The notes below the pieces were generated by a model. That model searched no databases and was not told where the DNA came from. It was given only the letters and a program-made list of their open reading frames with translations. Below, in pieces: positions 41,748 through 51,948 of a DNA stretch of 64,000 bases (its first letter is position 1; every line of letters begins with the position of its first letter). The position numbers were made by a program, and so were the translations under genes. Source of the DNA: Alkalihalobacillus trypoxylicola (GTDB lineage: Bacteria > Bacillota > Bacilli > Bacillales > Bacillaceae_D); NCBI RefSeq assembly GCF_001590785.1, contig NZ_LTAO01000034.1, positions 127,535 to 191,534 of the forward strand, given 5' to 3'.

Positions 41748-44384
41748 ATGAAAAAAACAAAGGTTCATGTTATTCCACATACTCACTGGGACAGAGAATG
41801 GTATTTTACATCATCACGTTCAACCGTGTATCTTGTTAAGCATTTGAGTGAGGTTTTAGACAAGCTGGAAAAAGACGAAGAATTCAAGTATTACTTAATG
41901 GATGCTCAAACCTCTTTAATCGAGGATTATTTAAAATATCGTCCAGAAGATAAAGAGAGAATTGAAAAATTAGTTTCAGCTAAACGATTATTGACGGGAC
42001 CATGGTTTACGCAAACCGATCAGTTGGTCATTTCACAGGAATCAGTGACAAGAAACCTTTTATATGGAACTAAATATGCGAAACAATTGGGTCATTCTAT
42101 GGAAATTGGTTATGTGCCAGATGCATTTGGACAAGGTGGAAACATGCCACAAATCTATAAAAATTTTGGGATTGATCGATTCTTATTTTGGCGTGGGGTA
42201 GCAGATAACCGTTTAAAGCAAACCGAATTTATATGGGAAGGCGATGACGGTACCCAAATGCTTGCCGAACAAATTCCATTTGGATATTACCATGGCGGAA
42301 ACATCCCAGAAGACGATAAAGATGTACTTCCTTATGTGGAAGAGTTTATCGGGAAATTAGAAGCAAAAGCTTCAACAAAAAATGTTTATTTTCCTAATGG
42401 ATTAGACCAGGCTCCAATGAGAGTAAACCTTCCTGAGATTATTAAAAGATTTAATCAACTTGATAGTAATCGAGAGTATGTGCTGCAGTCTCCAGAGAAG
42501 TTCTTTGATGAGCTCGAGAAAGACGTAGATAATCTCCCAGTTATTAAAGGAGAATTAACAGAGGGCAAGCATAGTCGACTGCACAAATCGATATTCTCAA
42601 CAAGAGCGGATTTAAAGCAATCAAACAATGAAATTGAAAATTTCCTTGCAAATGTATTAGAGCCTATTCTTTCTATTAGCTATTCTTTAGGAAATCCTTA
42701 CCCTCACAAGGAGCTTGAGGAAATCTGGAAGCTAATGTTTGAAAATGCCGCTCATGATAGTATTGGTGGTTGTAATAGTGATACAACGAACCTTGATGTG
42801 AAATTCCGTTATAAATTAGCAGACGAAAAAGCTAAAAATCTACTTGATATTCATATGCGATTAGTTTCAGAAAGAATTCCGTATCAACATGATTTAAACT
42901 TTACTTTATTTAACCCAATAGCTTATCGTCGTTCAGGAGTTGTAAAGATCGCTCTTTATATTCCAGAGGAAAACTTTACGATTAAAGATTATGATGGAAA
43001 CACGATTCCTCATGCGATTTTAAATAAAGTAGAATTAACAGACTATGTTCTGAAGCAAACGATTCAATTGAATCCAAGTAAGAATATCTATATGCCGAAG
43101 AAGGTTTACTTGGCTGAAATTCTATTATATACAACAAATCTTAATGGCTTAGGTTACAGCAGCTATTATTTAGATTTAAATGATGAGGGTGCAAGTAAAA
43201 CGATAGAGCAGTCTAATAAGCAGCATATTGAAAATGACTATTTTGACATTAAGCTTGCAGATAATAACACGTTAACGATTGTTGACAAAAACTCTTCAAA
43301 GGAATATACAAACCAAATGATTTTTGTTGAAAATGGAGATGATGGGGATTCTTATAATTATTCTCCACCAAGACAAGATTTAGTATCTTATTCAACAGAA
43401 TCTGAAATAATAAATGTGAACTACTTTGCTTCTGAGGTAGAAGAGCACCTAGAATTCACGTTAAAAATGAAGGTTCCTTATAATTTAGAAGAGAGAGCTA
43501 ATCAGGTTGCTGACCGTGATTTTGTGCTAAAAACAACGGTTTCACTAAGAAAGAATGAAGAGCTGATTCGTTTTGAAGTTGAGGCGGACAATCAAGTTTT
43601 AAGTCACCGTCTATGTGTTCAATTCAATACAGAAATCGCTAGTAAATTCTCGACTGCGGATCAACTGTTTGGAACGGTTACTAGACCTGTTTATTTGCCA
43701 GAGATGGAAGTCTGGGAGGAAGAAAAATGGGAAGAAGCACCGATTTCAATTGAACCAATGCAAAGCTTTGTTTCTTTACACGATGCTCAAAGTGTAGCTA
43801 CCGTATTTACTGAAGGAGTTAGAGAGTATGAAATCGTGGGAAATGATTATGATACGATTCAATTAACTTTATTTAGAACCTTTAGTCATATGGGGAAAAC
43901 AGACTTATTGTATCGTCCAGGTCGAGCCTCTGGAGAAACCATTGTCGAAACACCAGATGCGCAATTATTAGGAAAAGTGAAGTCAACCTTTGCTTATCGT
44001 ATTCAAAATAATACAACCTTCGATGAAGCGGATATTGCAAAAACGGCAAAAGAATATTTGTCACCAGTTGCCTATTACCAGTTTTCTGATTTTTTAAACG
44101 GTCGAATGATTTATGTATATCGTGATGAAGAGAAAACAAATGATTTATCATACAATCTCTTCAATTATGAAAGCATGGATTCGATTATCAGTACGATTAA
44201 AAAGGCGGAAGAAAGTAATGAATTAATTGTACGTGTTTTCAATCCGTATGTAGATAAATTATCTACTATTGAAGAAGAATTAGTGAAAAAGGGTCAGTTT
44301 GTTATGCTTGATGAAGTAACAGAAGCAGACAGATTGGAAACCTTAAAGCCGTATCAATTTAGCACGATTTCTATTTCTTTATAA
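41748..44384 (+). CDS. Alpha-mannosidase, glycoside hydrolase family 38
   Basis: 878 residues. HVIPHTHWDREWYFTSS holds the zinc-binding His and Asp of GH38, and GYVPDAFGQGGNMPQIYKNF holds the catalytic nucleophile Asp. AAHDSIGGCNSDTTNLDVKF is the third zinc-binding region. Length and composition match MngB-type enzymes, which split phosphorylated 2-O-mannosyl-glycerate into mannose 6-phosphate and glycerate. No signal peptide, so it acts in the cytosol on the PTS product. GGGAG precedes ATG 41748. A terminator follows at 44401. Confidence 0.95.
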   Translation: MKKTKVHVIPHTHWDREWYFTSSRSTVYLVKHLSEVLDKLEKDEEFKYYLMDAQTSLIEDYLKYRPEDKERIEKLVSAKRLLTGPWFTQTDQLVISQESVTRNLLYGTKYAKQLGHSMEIGYVPDAFGQGGNMPQIYKNFGIDRFLFWRGVADNRLKQTEFIWEGDDGTQMLAEQIPFGYYHGGNIPEDDKDVLPYVEEFIGKLEAKASTKNVYFPNGLDQAPMRVNLPEIIKRFNQLDSNREYVLQSPEKFFDELEKDVDNLPVIKGELTEGKHSRLHKSIFSTRADLKQSNNEIENFLANVLEPILSISYSLGNPYPHKELEEIWKLMFENAAHDSIGGCNSDTTNLDVKFRYKLADEKAKNLLDIHMRLVSERIPYQHDLNFTLFNPIAYRRSGVVKIALYIPEENFTIKDYDGNTIPHAILNKVELTDYVLKQTIQLNPSKNIYMPKKVYLAEILLYTTNLNGLGYSSYYLDLNDEGASKTIEQSNKQHIENDYFDIKLADNNTLTIVDKNSSKEYTNQMIFVENGDDGDSYNYSPPRQDLVSYSTESEIINVNYFASEVEEHLEFTLKMKVPYNLEERANQVADRDFVLKTTVSLRKNEELIRFEVEADNQVLSHRLCVQFNTEIASKFSTADQLFGTVTRPVYLPEMEVWEEEKWEEAPISIEPMQSFVSLHDAQSVATVFTEGVREYEIVGNDYDTIQLTLFRTFSHMGKTDLLYRPGRASGETIVETPDAQLLGKVKSTFAYRIQNNTTFDEADIAKTAKEYLSPVAYYQFSDFLNGRMIYVYRDEEKTNDLSYNLFNYESMDSIISTIKKAEESNELIVRVFNPYVDKLSTIEEELVKKGQFVMLDEVTEADRLETLKPYQFSTISISL

Positions 44385-44400
44385 ATTAAAATAACACAGG

Positions 44401-44435
44401 TTTCCACCTGCTATTAAAGTAGGTGGAAATTCTTT
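44401..44435 (+). terminator. Terminator after the mannosidase gene
   Basis: TTTCCACCT (44401-44409) and AGGTGGAAA (44421-44429) form a perfect stem, followed by TTCTTT. Confidence 0.8.
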
Positions 44436-44589
44436 AAATACAACGCTTCTAAACTAGAGTTGAATCTATTTATTCTACTGCATAAAAGTTATAATATGAC
44501 TATCTATCATGTCATTTATAAAACGTTGCAAGGCTTCATCTCTATATTATTATATTGAGGAACATTCCTTCATGGAGAGGAGAATTACA

Positions 44590-46509
44590 ATGTTTACTGA
44601 TATTCGGAAGAATAAAATATTTAACCTTCTGGAAGAAAATCAGTTTGAATGGAACGGAGACAAGCTAGGAGAACTTTTATCTATTTCTGATCGGACTGTT
44701 CGCAAAGAAATTAAGGAAATGAATGAAGTTTGCAAAAATCACGGCTTTCTTATTAAAAATATGCGTGGACAAGGATTATATTTTGATGTGTTTGACCAAC
44801 AAAATTTTCTTCAGTTTAAGAGCAGTAATACTTCCTCTCCACTTTATTTTGATATTAATACAAAAGATGGACGCATGAAGCAATGTATCCTTACTTTGCT
44901 ATATGAGCATCAATACATCACCTTAGAAGAATTAGCAGAAAAGATGTTTGTGAGCAGAACGACGATAAGCTCGGAGATTAATGGAATTCGAACGCTTTTG
45001 GATTCTCATCAGCTTGTTTTGCATTCAAAGGTAGGGAAAGGGATATTCATTGAAGGTTCAGAGTTTCAGAAACGTAACACCTTAGTATCGATCATTGATT
45101 ATAGTATTGATTATTCTCAAATTGAAAAATATTTTGATTGGCAAGAACAAAGAGATGATGTAGAAACGTTACAAAAAAAACTACCTCTTTTATTTAGTCT
45201 GCATCATCTATATTTTACGGATGAAAACTTAAACCATTTCATCTATTACCTGGTTATTATGGCTGATAGGATTAAGCATCAATTTATTCTTGAGCAAGAA
45301 GCTAAACCAGAGCAGGTTGGTCCTTATGCTCCATTGATGGATTCGTTAATGAGTCTGTTATCCGACCTCTTTAAAATAAATATACCTCAATCGGAGAAGG
45401 ACAATCTTTTTGTTCAAGTAAAAAGTAAAATGATTTATAAACCGGATCAAGACCCGCTTTATAATGAAATGCTTGAAGCTTATATTGAATCCTTTTTAGA
45501 TAAAATCAATGAAAACTATTATTATGATTTGAGTAAGGATGAGCAATTGAGAAATGACTTGAGGAGTCATATTCATTCAATGCTTTATCGAGCAGAAAAT
45601 AATATTAGAGTGAGAAATCCAATGGAGGAGCATATTAAAAAGTATTTTCCTCTAGCTTACGAGGTTACTTTATATGCTATTAAGTCTATAAAAGATGAGT
45701 TCCCTTATGAAATTAACCTTGGGGAAATTGCTTATTTAGCTCTTCATATTGGTGCCTCATTAGAACGGAATTATCAGGTTAAATATGAGCGTCATAACTC
45801 CTGTTTGATTGTTTGTGGTTCTGGGTTTGGAACGGCGCGAATGATTGAAACAACCATTAAGCAAGCGATTCCGAATTTGTTCATTACAAAAACGATATCC
45901 GCACAAAAGTATAGTGTGCTACCCTATATAGAGGAAGATGTTGTCATTACATCTGTTCAGATAGAAGAGAAAAACAAACCTGTTTTCAAAATAGAAACCC
46001 TTCCTTCCAAAAAAGAAATCATTGAGCTTGATAAGAAAATTACGAGGGAGCTAAGTCAAACAACCGATCTTTTATTAAAGTATTTTTCACCGACTTTCTT
46101 TTTTAAGAAATCTTTTAAAAATAAAGAAGAGGCGATCAAAATTTTAACGAAAGCGATGGCTGAAGAAAAAGTAATTGATGATGAAGCTGAATTTACAAAA
46201 GCGATTTTCAAGAGAGAGGAACTTGGCTCGACCGTCATTGGTGAAGGAGTTGCGATTCCTCATCCTTTAAATCTGCTATCAAAGCGAACACAAATTGGAA
46301 TTGCGCTTGCCGAAGAGCCGATTGAATGGGCAAATGGTCAGCAAACACAATTAATTTTCTTATTAGCGATAAGTAAAGAAGATTATGAGGAAGCGATGGG
46401 GATTTACGATTTTATTGTTGAAATTATTAGAGAAAACCAAGCGGAAATCCTTAGCTCAGCAAGAAGTTTTAACGAATTTATTTTAAAAGCTAAATTAATA
46501 TATGAATAA
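44590..46509 (+). CDS. PRD- and PTS-domain transcriptional regulator (BglG/MtlR type)
   Basis: 639 residues. Order of domains: N-terminal helix-turn-helix (NKIFNLLEENQFEWNGDKLG, LLSISDRTVRKEIKEM), a second one (YITLEELAEKMFVSRTTISS), two PRDs with histidines (for example LPLLFSLHHLYFTDE and LAYLALHIGASLERN), IIB (NSCLIVCGSGFGTARMIE, Cys near 406) and IIA (ELGSTVIGEGVAIPHPLNLL, His near 556). This is the layout of ManR/MtlR-type activators, which are tuned by PTS phosphorylation. Start ATG 44590 has GGAGAGGAG upstream; the frame opens 81 bases earlier without a site. It probably activates the mannoside operon. Confidence 0.92.
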   Translation: MFTDIRKNKIFNLLEENQFEWNGDKLGELLSISDRTVRKEIKEMNEVCKNHGFLIKNMRGQGLYFDVFDQQNFLQFKSSNTSSPLYFDINTKDGRMKQCILTLLYEHQYITLEELAEKMFVSRTTISSEINGIRTLLDSHQLVLHSKVGKGIFIEGSEFQKRNTLVSIIDYSIDYSQIEKYFDWQEQRDDVETLQKKLPLLFSLHHLYFTDENLNHFIYYLVIMADRIKHQFILEQEAKPEQVGPYAPLMDSLMSLLSDLFKINIPQSEKDNLFVQVKSKMIYKPDQDPLYNEMLEAYIESFLDKINENYYYDLSKDEQLRNDLRSHIHSMLYRAENNIRVRNPMEEHIKKYFPLAYEVTLYAIKSIKDEFPYEINLGEIAYLALHIGASLERNYQVKYERHNSCLIVCGSGFGTARMIETTIKQAIPNLFITKTISAQKYSVLPYIEEDVVITSVQIEEKNKPVFKIETLPSKKEIIELDKKITRELSQTTDLLLKYFSPTFFFKKSFKNKEEAIKILTKAMAEEKVIDDEAEFTKAIFKREELGSTVIGEGVAIPHPLNLLSKRTQIGIALAEEPIEWANGQQTQLIFLLAISKEDYEEAMGIYDFIVEIIRENQAEILSSARSFNEFILKAKLIYE

Positions 46510-46556
46510 GGGTTTTGATTGCATTAAAATAGGACAACAGAATTGGGGGAAATGGA

Positions 46557-47420
46557 ATGTTAGCTGCAATTGAAGCGGGTGGAACGAAGTTTGTTTGTGC
46601 AGTCGGTGATGAGACAGGTCGTATAGTCGATAGAATAAAAATTCCGACGACAATTCCAGAGGAAACAATGACTGAAGTCATAAAGTTCTTTAAAAAATAT
46701 ACGGTGAAATCCATTGGGATTGGATCATTTGGCCCCATCGATATTAACGAAGACAGCCCAGCCTATGGACATATTACTTCTACTCCTAAATTGGCTTGGA
46801 AAGACTATCCTATTGTTGAGACCATGAAGAAGGCCTTTGGAGTTCCCGTTGGCTTTAACACGGATGTCAATGCTGCTGCCTTGGGTGAAGCGACTTTTGG
46901 TGCTGCCAAGGGGCTAGATAGCTGCTTATACATCACAGTTGGAACAGGCATTGGAGCAGGAGCGATTGTACAAGGACAGCTACTTCAAGGGTTATCACAC
47001 CCTGAGATGGGACATATCTTAGTCAGACGTCATCCAAATGATTCATATGAAGGGAATTGTCCGTATCATGGAGATTGTCTCGAGGGAATGGCAGCAGGTC
47101 CTGCAATTGAAAATAGATGGGGATTAAAAGGAGCAGAACTATCAGAAAGAGAGGAAGTATGGGACTTGGAGGGCTATTACTTAGCACAAGCCATTATGCA
47201 ATATTCTCTAATTCTTTCTCCTAAAAAAATAATTCTTGGCGGAGGAGTTAGTAATCAAAAGCAGGTATTCGAAGCGATCCACAAATATTTACCTGAATTT
47301 ATTCAGAATTACATCTCGCTTCCAGAGCTTTCGAGTTACATTGTAAAACCAGGACTAGGTGATGATTCTGGGATTTCAGGAGCATTAATGCTCGCTTCCA
47401 GAGCTTTAGAAAATAATTAA
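46557..47420 (+). CDS. ROK family fructokinase
   Basis: 287 residues. N-terminal phosphate loop AAIEAGGTKFVCAVG, catalytic Asp in NTDVNAAALGEATFG, YITVGTGIGAG, and a zinc motif GHILVRRHPND ... NCPYHGDCLEGM with His and three Cys. This matches Bacillus fructokinases (YdhR/GmuE, ScrK). It phosphorylates fructose to fructose 6-phosphate; GmuE-type enzymes are found in mannoside operons. Start ATG 46557 follows GGGGGAAATGGA. It sits between the regulator and mannose-6-phosphate isomerase. Confidence 0.92.
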   Translation: MLAAIEAGGTKFVCAVGDETGRIVDRIKIPTTIPEETMTEVIKFFKKYTVKSIGIGSFGPIDINEDSPAYGHITSTPKLAWKDYPIVETMKKAFGVPVGFNTDVNAAALGEATFGAAKGLDSCLYITVGTGIGAGAIVQGQLLQGLSHPEMGHILVRRHPNDSYEGNCPYHGDCLEGMAAGPAIENRWGLKGAELSEREEVWDLEGYYLAQAIMQYSLILSPKKIILGGGVSNQKQVFEAIHKYLPEFIQNYISLPELSSYIVKPGLGDDSGISGALMLASRALENN

Positions 47421-47480
47421 ATCTCTAGATGTTGCACTATTATGGATGAAATATGAAAAAGTGAACGATTGGAGGCACAT

Positions 47481-48440
47481 ATGAGTGTAATGGAACCTAT
47501 TTTTTTACAGCCTGTTTTTCAGGAGAGAATCTGGGGTGGCGAAAAATTAAATACGCAATTTGGTTATGAAATCCCATCTAAACTAACAGGGGAAGCATGG
47601 GTAATCTCTGCACACCCGAATGGACAAAGCAAGGTTGAAAACGGCAGGCTTGCTGGCAAAACCTTAAAAGAGGTTTGGGAAAACGAGGGCGAGCTTTTTA
47701 ATAAAAGTAAAAATCAAGAAGAAGACTATCCTTTATTAGTCAAAATACTAGATGCTGCAGAAAACTTATCAGTACAAGTACATCCAGATGACCAATATGC
47801 TCGTGAAGTAGAGGGGGTTCCTTATGGAAAAACCGAATGCTGGTATGTCATTAGTGCAGAAGAAGATTCAGAGCTTATTATCGGACATCATGCAAAAAGT
47901 CATCAAGAACTGAAAGATATGGTGGACTCAGGACATTGGGACAAGCTACTTAGACGGGTTAAAGTACAGGCTGGTGATTTTGTCTATGTACCAAGTGGCA
48001 CTATTCACGCAATTGGAAAAGGAATTGTGATTCTTGAAACACAGCAAAGCTCAGATATTACGTATCGAGTATATGATTATGATCGAACAGACTCCGAGGG
48101 TAATAAACGGGAATTACATTTAGAGCAATCTATTCAGGTCACAACGGTCCCACACGAGGATTATGCAGTGAGCAGTAGTGAAAAGGTCTATGGTGAATTA
48201 TTAGAAAAGAAATTGGTTGAAGAGTATTATTTCAAGGTCTATCATTGGCAGCTTAACGGTGAGGCAGCCCTTCAATTAGAGAACGACTTTTTACAAGTGA
48301 GTGTATTAGAAGGAGAAGCCGTTCTGACTATTAATGGAACCGATTATCACATTAAAAAAGGAAAACATTTTATCTTACCAAACGGTATAAAGGAATACAG
48401 CCTAAAAGGAAAAGCTGAATTCATCGTATCTCATGTCTAA
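47481..48440 (+). CDS. manA: Mannose-6-phosphate isomerase, class I
   Basis: 319 residues. Zinc and active-site segments: LSVQVHPDDQYA (Gln and His ligands), YGKTECWYVISAE (Glu), FVYVPSGTIHAIGKGIVILE (His) and SSDITYRVYDYDR. It interconverts mannose 6-phosphate and fructose 6-phosphate, the step needed to use the product of the alpha-mannosidase. Start ATG 47481 has GGAGG five bases upstream; the TTG four codons earlier overlaps that site. A terminator at 48495 closes the cluster. Confidence 0.95.
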   Translation: MSVMEPIFLQPVFQERIWGGEKLNTQFGYEIPSKLTGEAWVISAHPNGQSKVENGRLAGKTLKEVWENEGELFNKSKNQEEDYPLLVKILDAAENLSVQVHPDDQYAREVEGVPYGKTECWYVISAEEDSELIIGHHAKSHQELKDMVDSGHWDKLLRRVKVQAGDFVYVPSGTIHAIGKGIVILETQQSSDITYRVYDYDRTDSEGNKRELHLEQSIQVTTVPHEDYAVSSSEKVYGELLEKKLVEEYYFKVYHWQLNGEAALQLENDFLQVSVLEGEAVLTINGTDYHIKKGKHFILPNGIKEYSLKGKAEFIVSHV

Positions 48441-48494
48441 AATGACCTGATCGTATGGGGGAGTTCAGCATTAAAATTACTTCTAATATAAAAG

Positions 48495-48525
48495 GCCGAT
48501 GACATTTAAAAAGTCATCGGCTTTG
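48495..48525 (+). terminator. Terminator at the end of the mannoside cluster
   Basis: GCCGATGAC and GTCATCGGC, perfect nine-base stem with loop ATTTAAAAA, then TTTG. Confidence 0.85.
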
Positions 48526-48677
48526 TGCTGTCTATAGTGATTAAATGAATCTTATTTCTGTTTGTAAAGGAGTGGAGCCTAATGATACTAATCAACATTA
48601 ATCAAAGGAAGTCATGAATGCATGCTCACATCAGTAGCAAAACGATTCCTTTTATTTAACCATTATGGATGAATCTT

Positions 48678-49346
48678 TTATTGAGTAATGACATCCATTT
48701 TGGAATGAATGATTTCTCCTTGATCGGTTTTAATGGTTAAAGGTTCAACTATTTGATCAATACCAATACGAGAGTAAGGTATTCTACCTTCCTCACCTCC
48801 TGAATTGGTAATATGAATGATTATTTCCGTATTTCCTATTTTTCTAATCGTATTTATTTCTAATTGTGAACCTTCATAATCATTTCCTAATTGGATGTGA
48901 ACTTGTTTCTTTCCTTCTGATATAGTTGATATCTGATAATAACTAGATGTTGTACTCTCACTCATTAGTAGATATCCTTCATCGATGGTCCAATAAGGAT
49001 CACTTGAAACAAGCGTCCAAATAATAGTAGAAAATAATAGGAAAGGAATCATAATTAGTAAAGCTTGATCTAGCTTGTTGTATTTAGTGTTCTTCATTCT
49101 TTTTGTGAAAAATGGAAGAAATAAGACACCCAAAAAAGCTACAGTTGCTATGCTTACACCAAGAAATCCATAACCTAACCCTTCAAAACCACCTACCTTA
49201 AAAAAGCCATAAAGTATAATTAAAATTCCAATTATAAAAGTTATTAAAGGAGCTAAATACAACTTTTCTACTTTCTTTGAAATAATTAACGTAAATACGA
49301 AAATGAGTATACCGATAAATAACCCAAAGATATTAATTGCTGACAA
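48678..49346 (-). CDS. Membrane protein of an ECF sigma operon
   Basis: 222 residues from TTG 49346 (AGGAGG upstream). Four membrane helices in the first 120 residues are followed by an outside, beta-rich domain (YYQISTISEGKKQVHIQLGN; GNTEIIIHITNSGGEEGRIP). No family recognised. It is the third gene of the sigma/anti-sigma operon, 15 bases after the anti-sigma stop, so it may be a co-sensor or target of the system. Confidence 0.65.
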   Translation of the reverse strand: MSAINIFGLFIGILIFVFTLIISKKVEKLYLAPLITFIIGILIILYGFFKVGGFEGLGYGFLGVSIATVAFLGVLFLPFFTKRMKNTKYNKLDQALLIMIPFLLFSTIIWTLVSSDPYWTIDEGYLLMSESTTSSYYQISTISEGKKQVHIQLGNDYEGSQLEINTIRKIGNTEIIIHITNSGGEEGRIPYSRIGIDQIVEPLTIKTDQGEIIHSKMDVITQ

Positions 49347-49361
49347 AATAACCGCCTCCTA

Positions 49362-49853
49362 TTATAAAAAAATCGGTATTATTCGGTCTAAAAATAAGAC
49401 AATCATTAAGTCAAAAAGAATGAAATACCAGAGCCATTTTTTATTGAAAAATACAATGGATAATATATTTAAAAAAATCATAGTAGGAAAATAAAACATA
49501 AAAGTACCTGCTTTTATATAGTCCATAGCTGCTTGTGCAGATAATTCCAAATTGTAGAAGCTAAGTGCAGAAAAGACGATAAGAAAAATAATGATTATTC
49601 GAATAGAAATAAATAGCCATTTTAGTCCACGATTAAATTGCAGTAGTTTTTTAAAAGGTGCTATCTCTCTTGATTCCATTTGTTGATACTTCGGAAAAGG
49701 AGTCTCATCATTGATTATTTCATTATAAAGTCGCTGGCAATCACTGCACTCATTCATATGCTCTAAAACAATATCTTTTGCTTCCTTCTCTAATTCATCT
49801 AGAATGGGAATTAATTCATTAGATAGGATATGAATTTTTTCTTCCTCTTTCAT
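49362..49853 (-). CDS. Putative anti-sigma factor with zf-HC2 motif
   Basis: 163 residues. The N-terminus carries EKEAKDIVLEHMNECSDCQR, the HxxxCxxC zinc motif of anti-sigma factors (Asp domain), which binds the sigma factor in the cytosol. Three membrane helices follow (WLFISIRIIIIFLIVFSALS; TFMFYFPTMIFLNILSIVFF; LWYFILFDLMIVLFL). Start ATG 49853 overlaps the tail of the sigma gene region (AGAGGTGACTTC). It should hold the co-encoded sigma factor inactive until a membrane signal is received. Confidence 0.82.
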   Translation of the reverse strand: MKEEEKIHILSNELIPILDELEKEAKDIVLEHMNECSDCQRLYNEIINDETPFPKYQQMESREIAPFKKLLQFNRGLKWLFISIRIIIIFLIVFSALSFYNLELSAQAAMDYIKAGTFMFYFPTMIFLNILSIVFFNKKWLWYFILFDLMIVLFLDRIIPIFL

Positions 49854-49857
49854 GAAG

Positions 49858-50349
49858 TCACCTCTTTTTAGCTAGCTGTTTTCTTATTCGAAACACTTTA
49901 GATTTAATGGTTGATACAGGAATATTTAAAAGCTCACTAATTTCTTGATAATCATAACCATAATGAAATTTTGCTAATAATATTAATCTATCTGTTTTCG
50001 ATACCATACTTAACACATGATCAATTTGTGAATTAAGTAGTGCCTGTGCTTCAGGTGTTTGATTATTGATTAATAAATTTTCTATAATATTTTCTTCCTT
50101 TAGTAAATCGGGCTTCTTCTTTTTGTAATAATCGAGTAGTGTATTTTTTGCCGCTTTAATTAACCAACTTTTTATGTGATGAACATCTTGAACCATAGAT
50201 GGATTGGTTAAAATTTTAGAAAATAAATCTTGAATAATGTCATCTGCTATTGCCTCATTTTTGGTTAAATGAAATAAGAAATTCTTTAGATAGAGGTAAT
50301 AATCTTTATATAGATTTTCAATAACCTTATATAGATTGTCTGTTGTCAT
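49858..50349 (-). CDS. ECF sigma-70 family sigma factor
   Basis: 163 residues. Region 2 is seen in LFHLTKNEAIADDIIQDLFS ... KSWLIKAAKNTLLDYYKKKK and region 4 in LLAKFHYGYDYQEISELLNI followed by PVSTIKSKVFRIRKQ. Size and domains fit ECF sigma factors such as SigV/SigY relatives. Start ATG 50349 has GGAGGATTAAA upstream. It heads a three-gene leftward operon with its anti-sigma factor and a membrane protein. Confidence 0.9.
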   Translation of the reverse strand: MTTDNLYKVIENLYKDYYLYLKNFLFHLTKNEAIADDIIQDLFSKILTNPSMVQDVHHIKSWLIKAAKNTLLDYYKKKKPDLLKEENIIENLLINNQTPEAQALLNSQIDHVLSMVSKTDRLILLAKFHYGYDYQEISELLNIPVSTIKSKVFRIRKQLAKKR

Positions 50350-50518
50350 TTTAATCCTCCATAAATATCCACAATAAAGAGACGATTATAAAACAAAAAA
50401 GTTGCATGAAATTTACTTGAATCGAAAAAAACTACAATTCCCATAAATTAGAAGCTATTTTTTGTTCATAGTTTTGATTTAAATAATTCACAAGCCCTTT
50501 AAAATATGTTTACTTAAA

Positions 50519-50787
50519 AGAGTGAATTTTATCATTATTCTATAAGTGATCGAAACCCAACATTCATTATAAAAATGTCTTGAATGTTTGCGAATTCACT
50601 TGTTGATTGTAACGATAGGTAGTGACTCCCAAAGGATGAGCGCAGTCTGAAGATCCACTCTGACGAAGCTCTGCCTAGTAAGAGTTAGCTGAAGACAAGC
50701 CCTTGGGAAAGCATCTACCTATAGTGAAAATCAAAAACCTAATTGGTCGTTTTTCATTAAAAGTTAGAAATGATGAAATGGATTCAA
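50519..50787 (+). repeat. Dispersed structured repeat, family 1, copy D
   Basis: A full copy with AGTGAATTTTATCATTATTC at the start and GATGAAATGGATTCAAAG at the end, the TAGGTAGTGACTCCCAAAGG / CCCTTGGGAAAGCATCTACC stem and a weaker inner hairpin (CTCT/AGAG). A hairpin at 50819-50851 (GCCCTCCTT ... AAGAAGGGGGAGCC) follows it. The gap 50350-51002 shows no gene. Confidence 0.8.
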
Positions 50788-51002
50788 AGTTTTTTGAAAA
50801 ATTTTTTTTAGATAAACTAGCCCTCCTTTTTATCATAAGAAGGGGGAGCCTATTTGTGTCTTCACCTATTAAGGTTAGAAGTTGTATTGACATTCACGCT
50901 GCGTAATCGTTTAGCCTTAAAATGTGAAGGTGAATGGTTTACTGGTGAATAAACGTGTAACCAATCACTGTACTCCATTATTAGAGGAAGAAGTGTGATA
51001 AT

Positions 51003-51946
51003 ATGAGCTTGAAATATAGAATTATAGACACATTTGAACAGTATCAAGAAATGCTAGCCGTTACCGATTTAGAAGAGAGAAAGAATTATTTTCGTTACAC
51101 CATGATGCTACCATTTAAGGAGATGTGGAGTACTATTAATGTCCCGCTTAAAGCAAAACAGGAAAACGGGTATGATGTTCTCATGGCTTCAAAAATGTTA
51201 GGCTATGCAGATATTTTTAATGATAAGCAAATTATAGAAGGGTTATCTATTTTAAAAGAGAAGAATATAGATTTGCTAGTAGAACATACAGTTAAAGCAT
51301 GTATGGATAGAGCAAATGAAGTGGGTTTGAAAATAAATGCTGAGGAAATAGTGTTTGCCATGTATGTCGCTGATCCAGATGAATTAAAACTTCAAAATGG
51401 CTATACAGGATTTGGAGGTATTCCTGGTTTTATTACGGTAAATATTTTTCCGAATGAGCAGAACGTAACTAAAATTCCTGCCATTATTGCTCATGAGTTT
51501 CATCATAATATTCGCTTTTCTTATTTCGAATGGGATCATGGAAATGTAACAGTTGGAGATTACCTTGTCATAGAAGGATTGGCTGATTCATTTGCAAAGG
51601 AAATGTATGGAGAGGAGCAACTAGGACCTTGGATTACAAAAATGGATAAAGATGATTTAGAGTACTCGATTCATGTAATTGGAGCGGCATTAAATATTAA
51701 AGGATTTGCAGAAGTAAGCAGTTATATGTTTGGAGATGAATAGCTAAAAAAGCAGGATACAATCCTGTTGGTCTATCCTTTTGTGCTGGTTATGCAGTTG
51801 GTTATGAAGTAGTTCAATCCTTCATGAAAAAACAAAATACAACCATTTATGAAACGACATTATTGTCTACTCATGAAATTATAAATGGCTCTGGCTTATT
51901 TGATTTCTTAGAAAATAATAAAAATGAATCCAATCAATTTAAATAG
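51003..51946 (+). pseudogene. DUF2268 predicted zinc protease, frameshifted
   Basis: The frame from ATG 51003 codes for 246 residues with the zinc site IIAHEFHHNIRFSYFEW (HExxH) and LVIEGLADSFAKEMYG (third ligand Glu), as in DUF2268 proteins, then stops at 51741 after YMFGDE. Adding one A near 51738 restores IAKKAGYNPVGLSFCAGYAV and on to TAG 51944, the expected C-terminus of the family. The catalytic core is intact. Either a real mutation or a consensus error. Expected role: secreted or cytosolic metalloprotease, substrate unknown. Confidence 0.75.
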
Positions 51947-51948
51947 AG

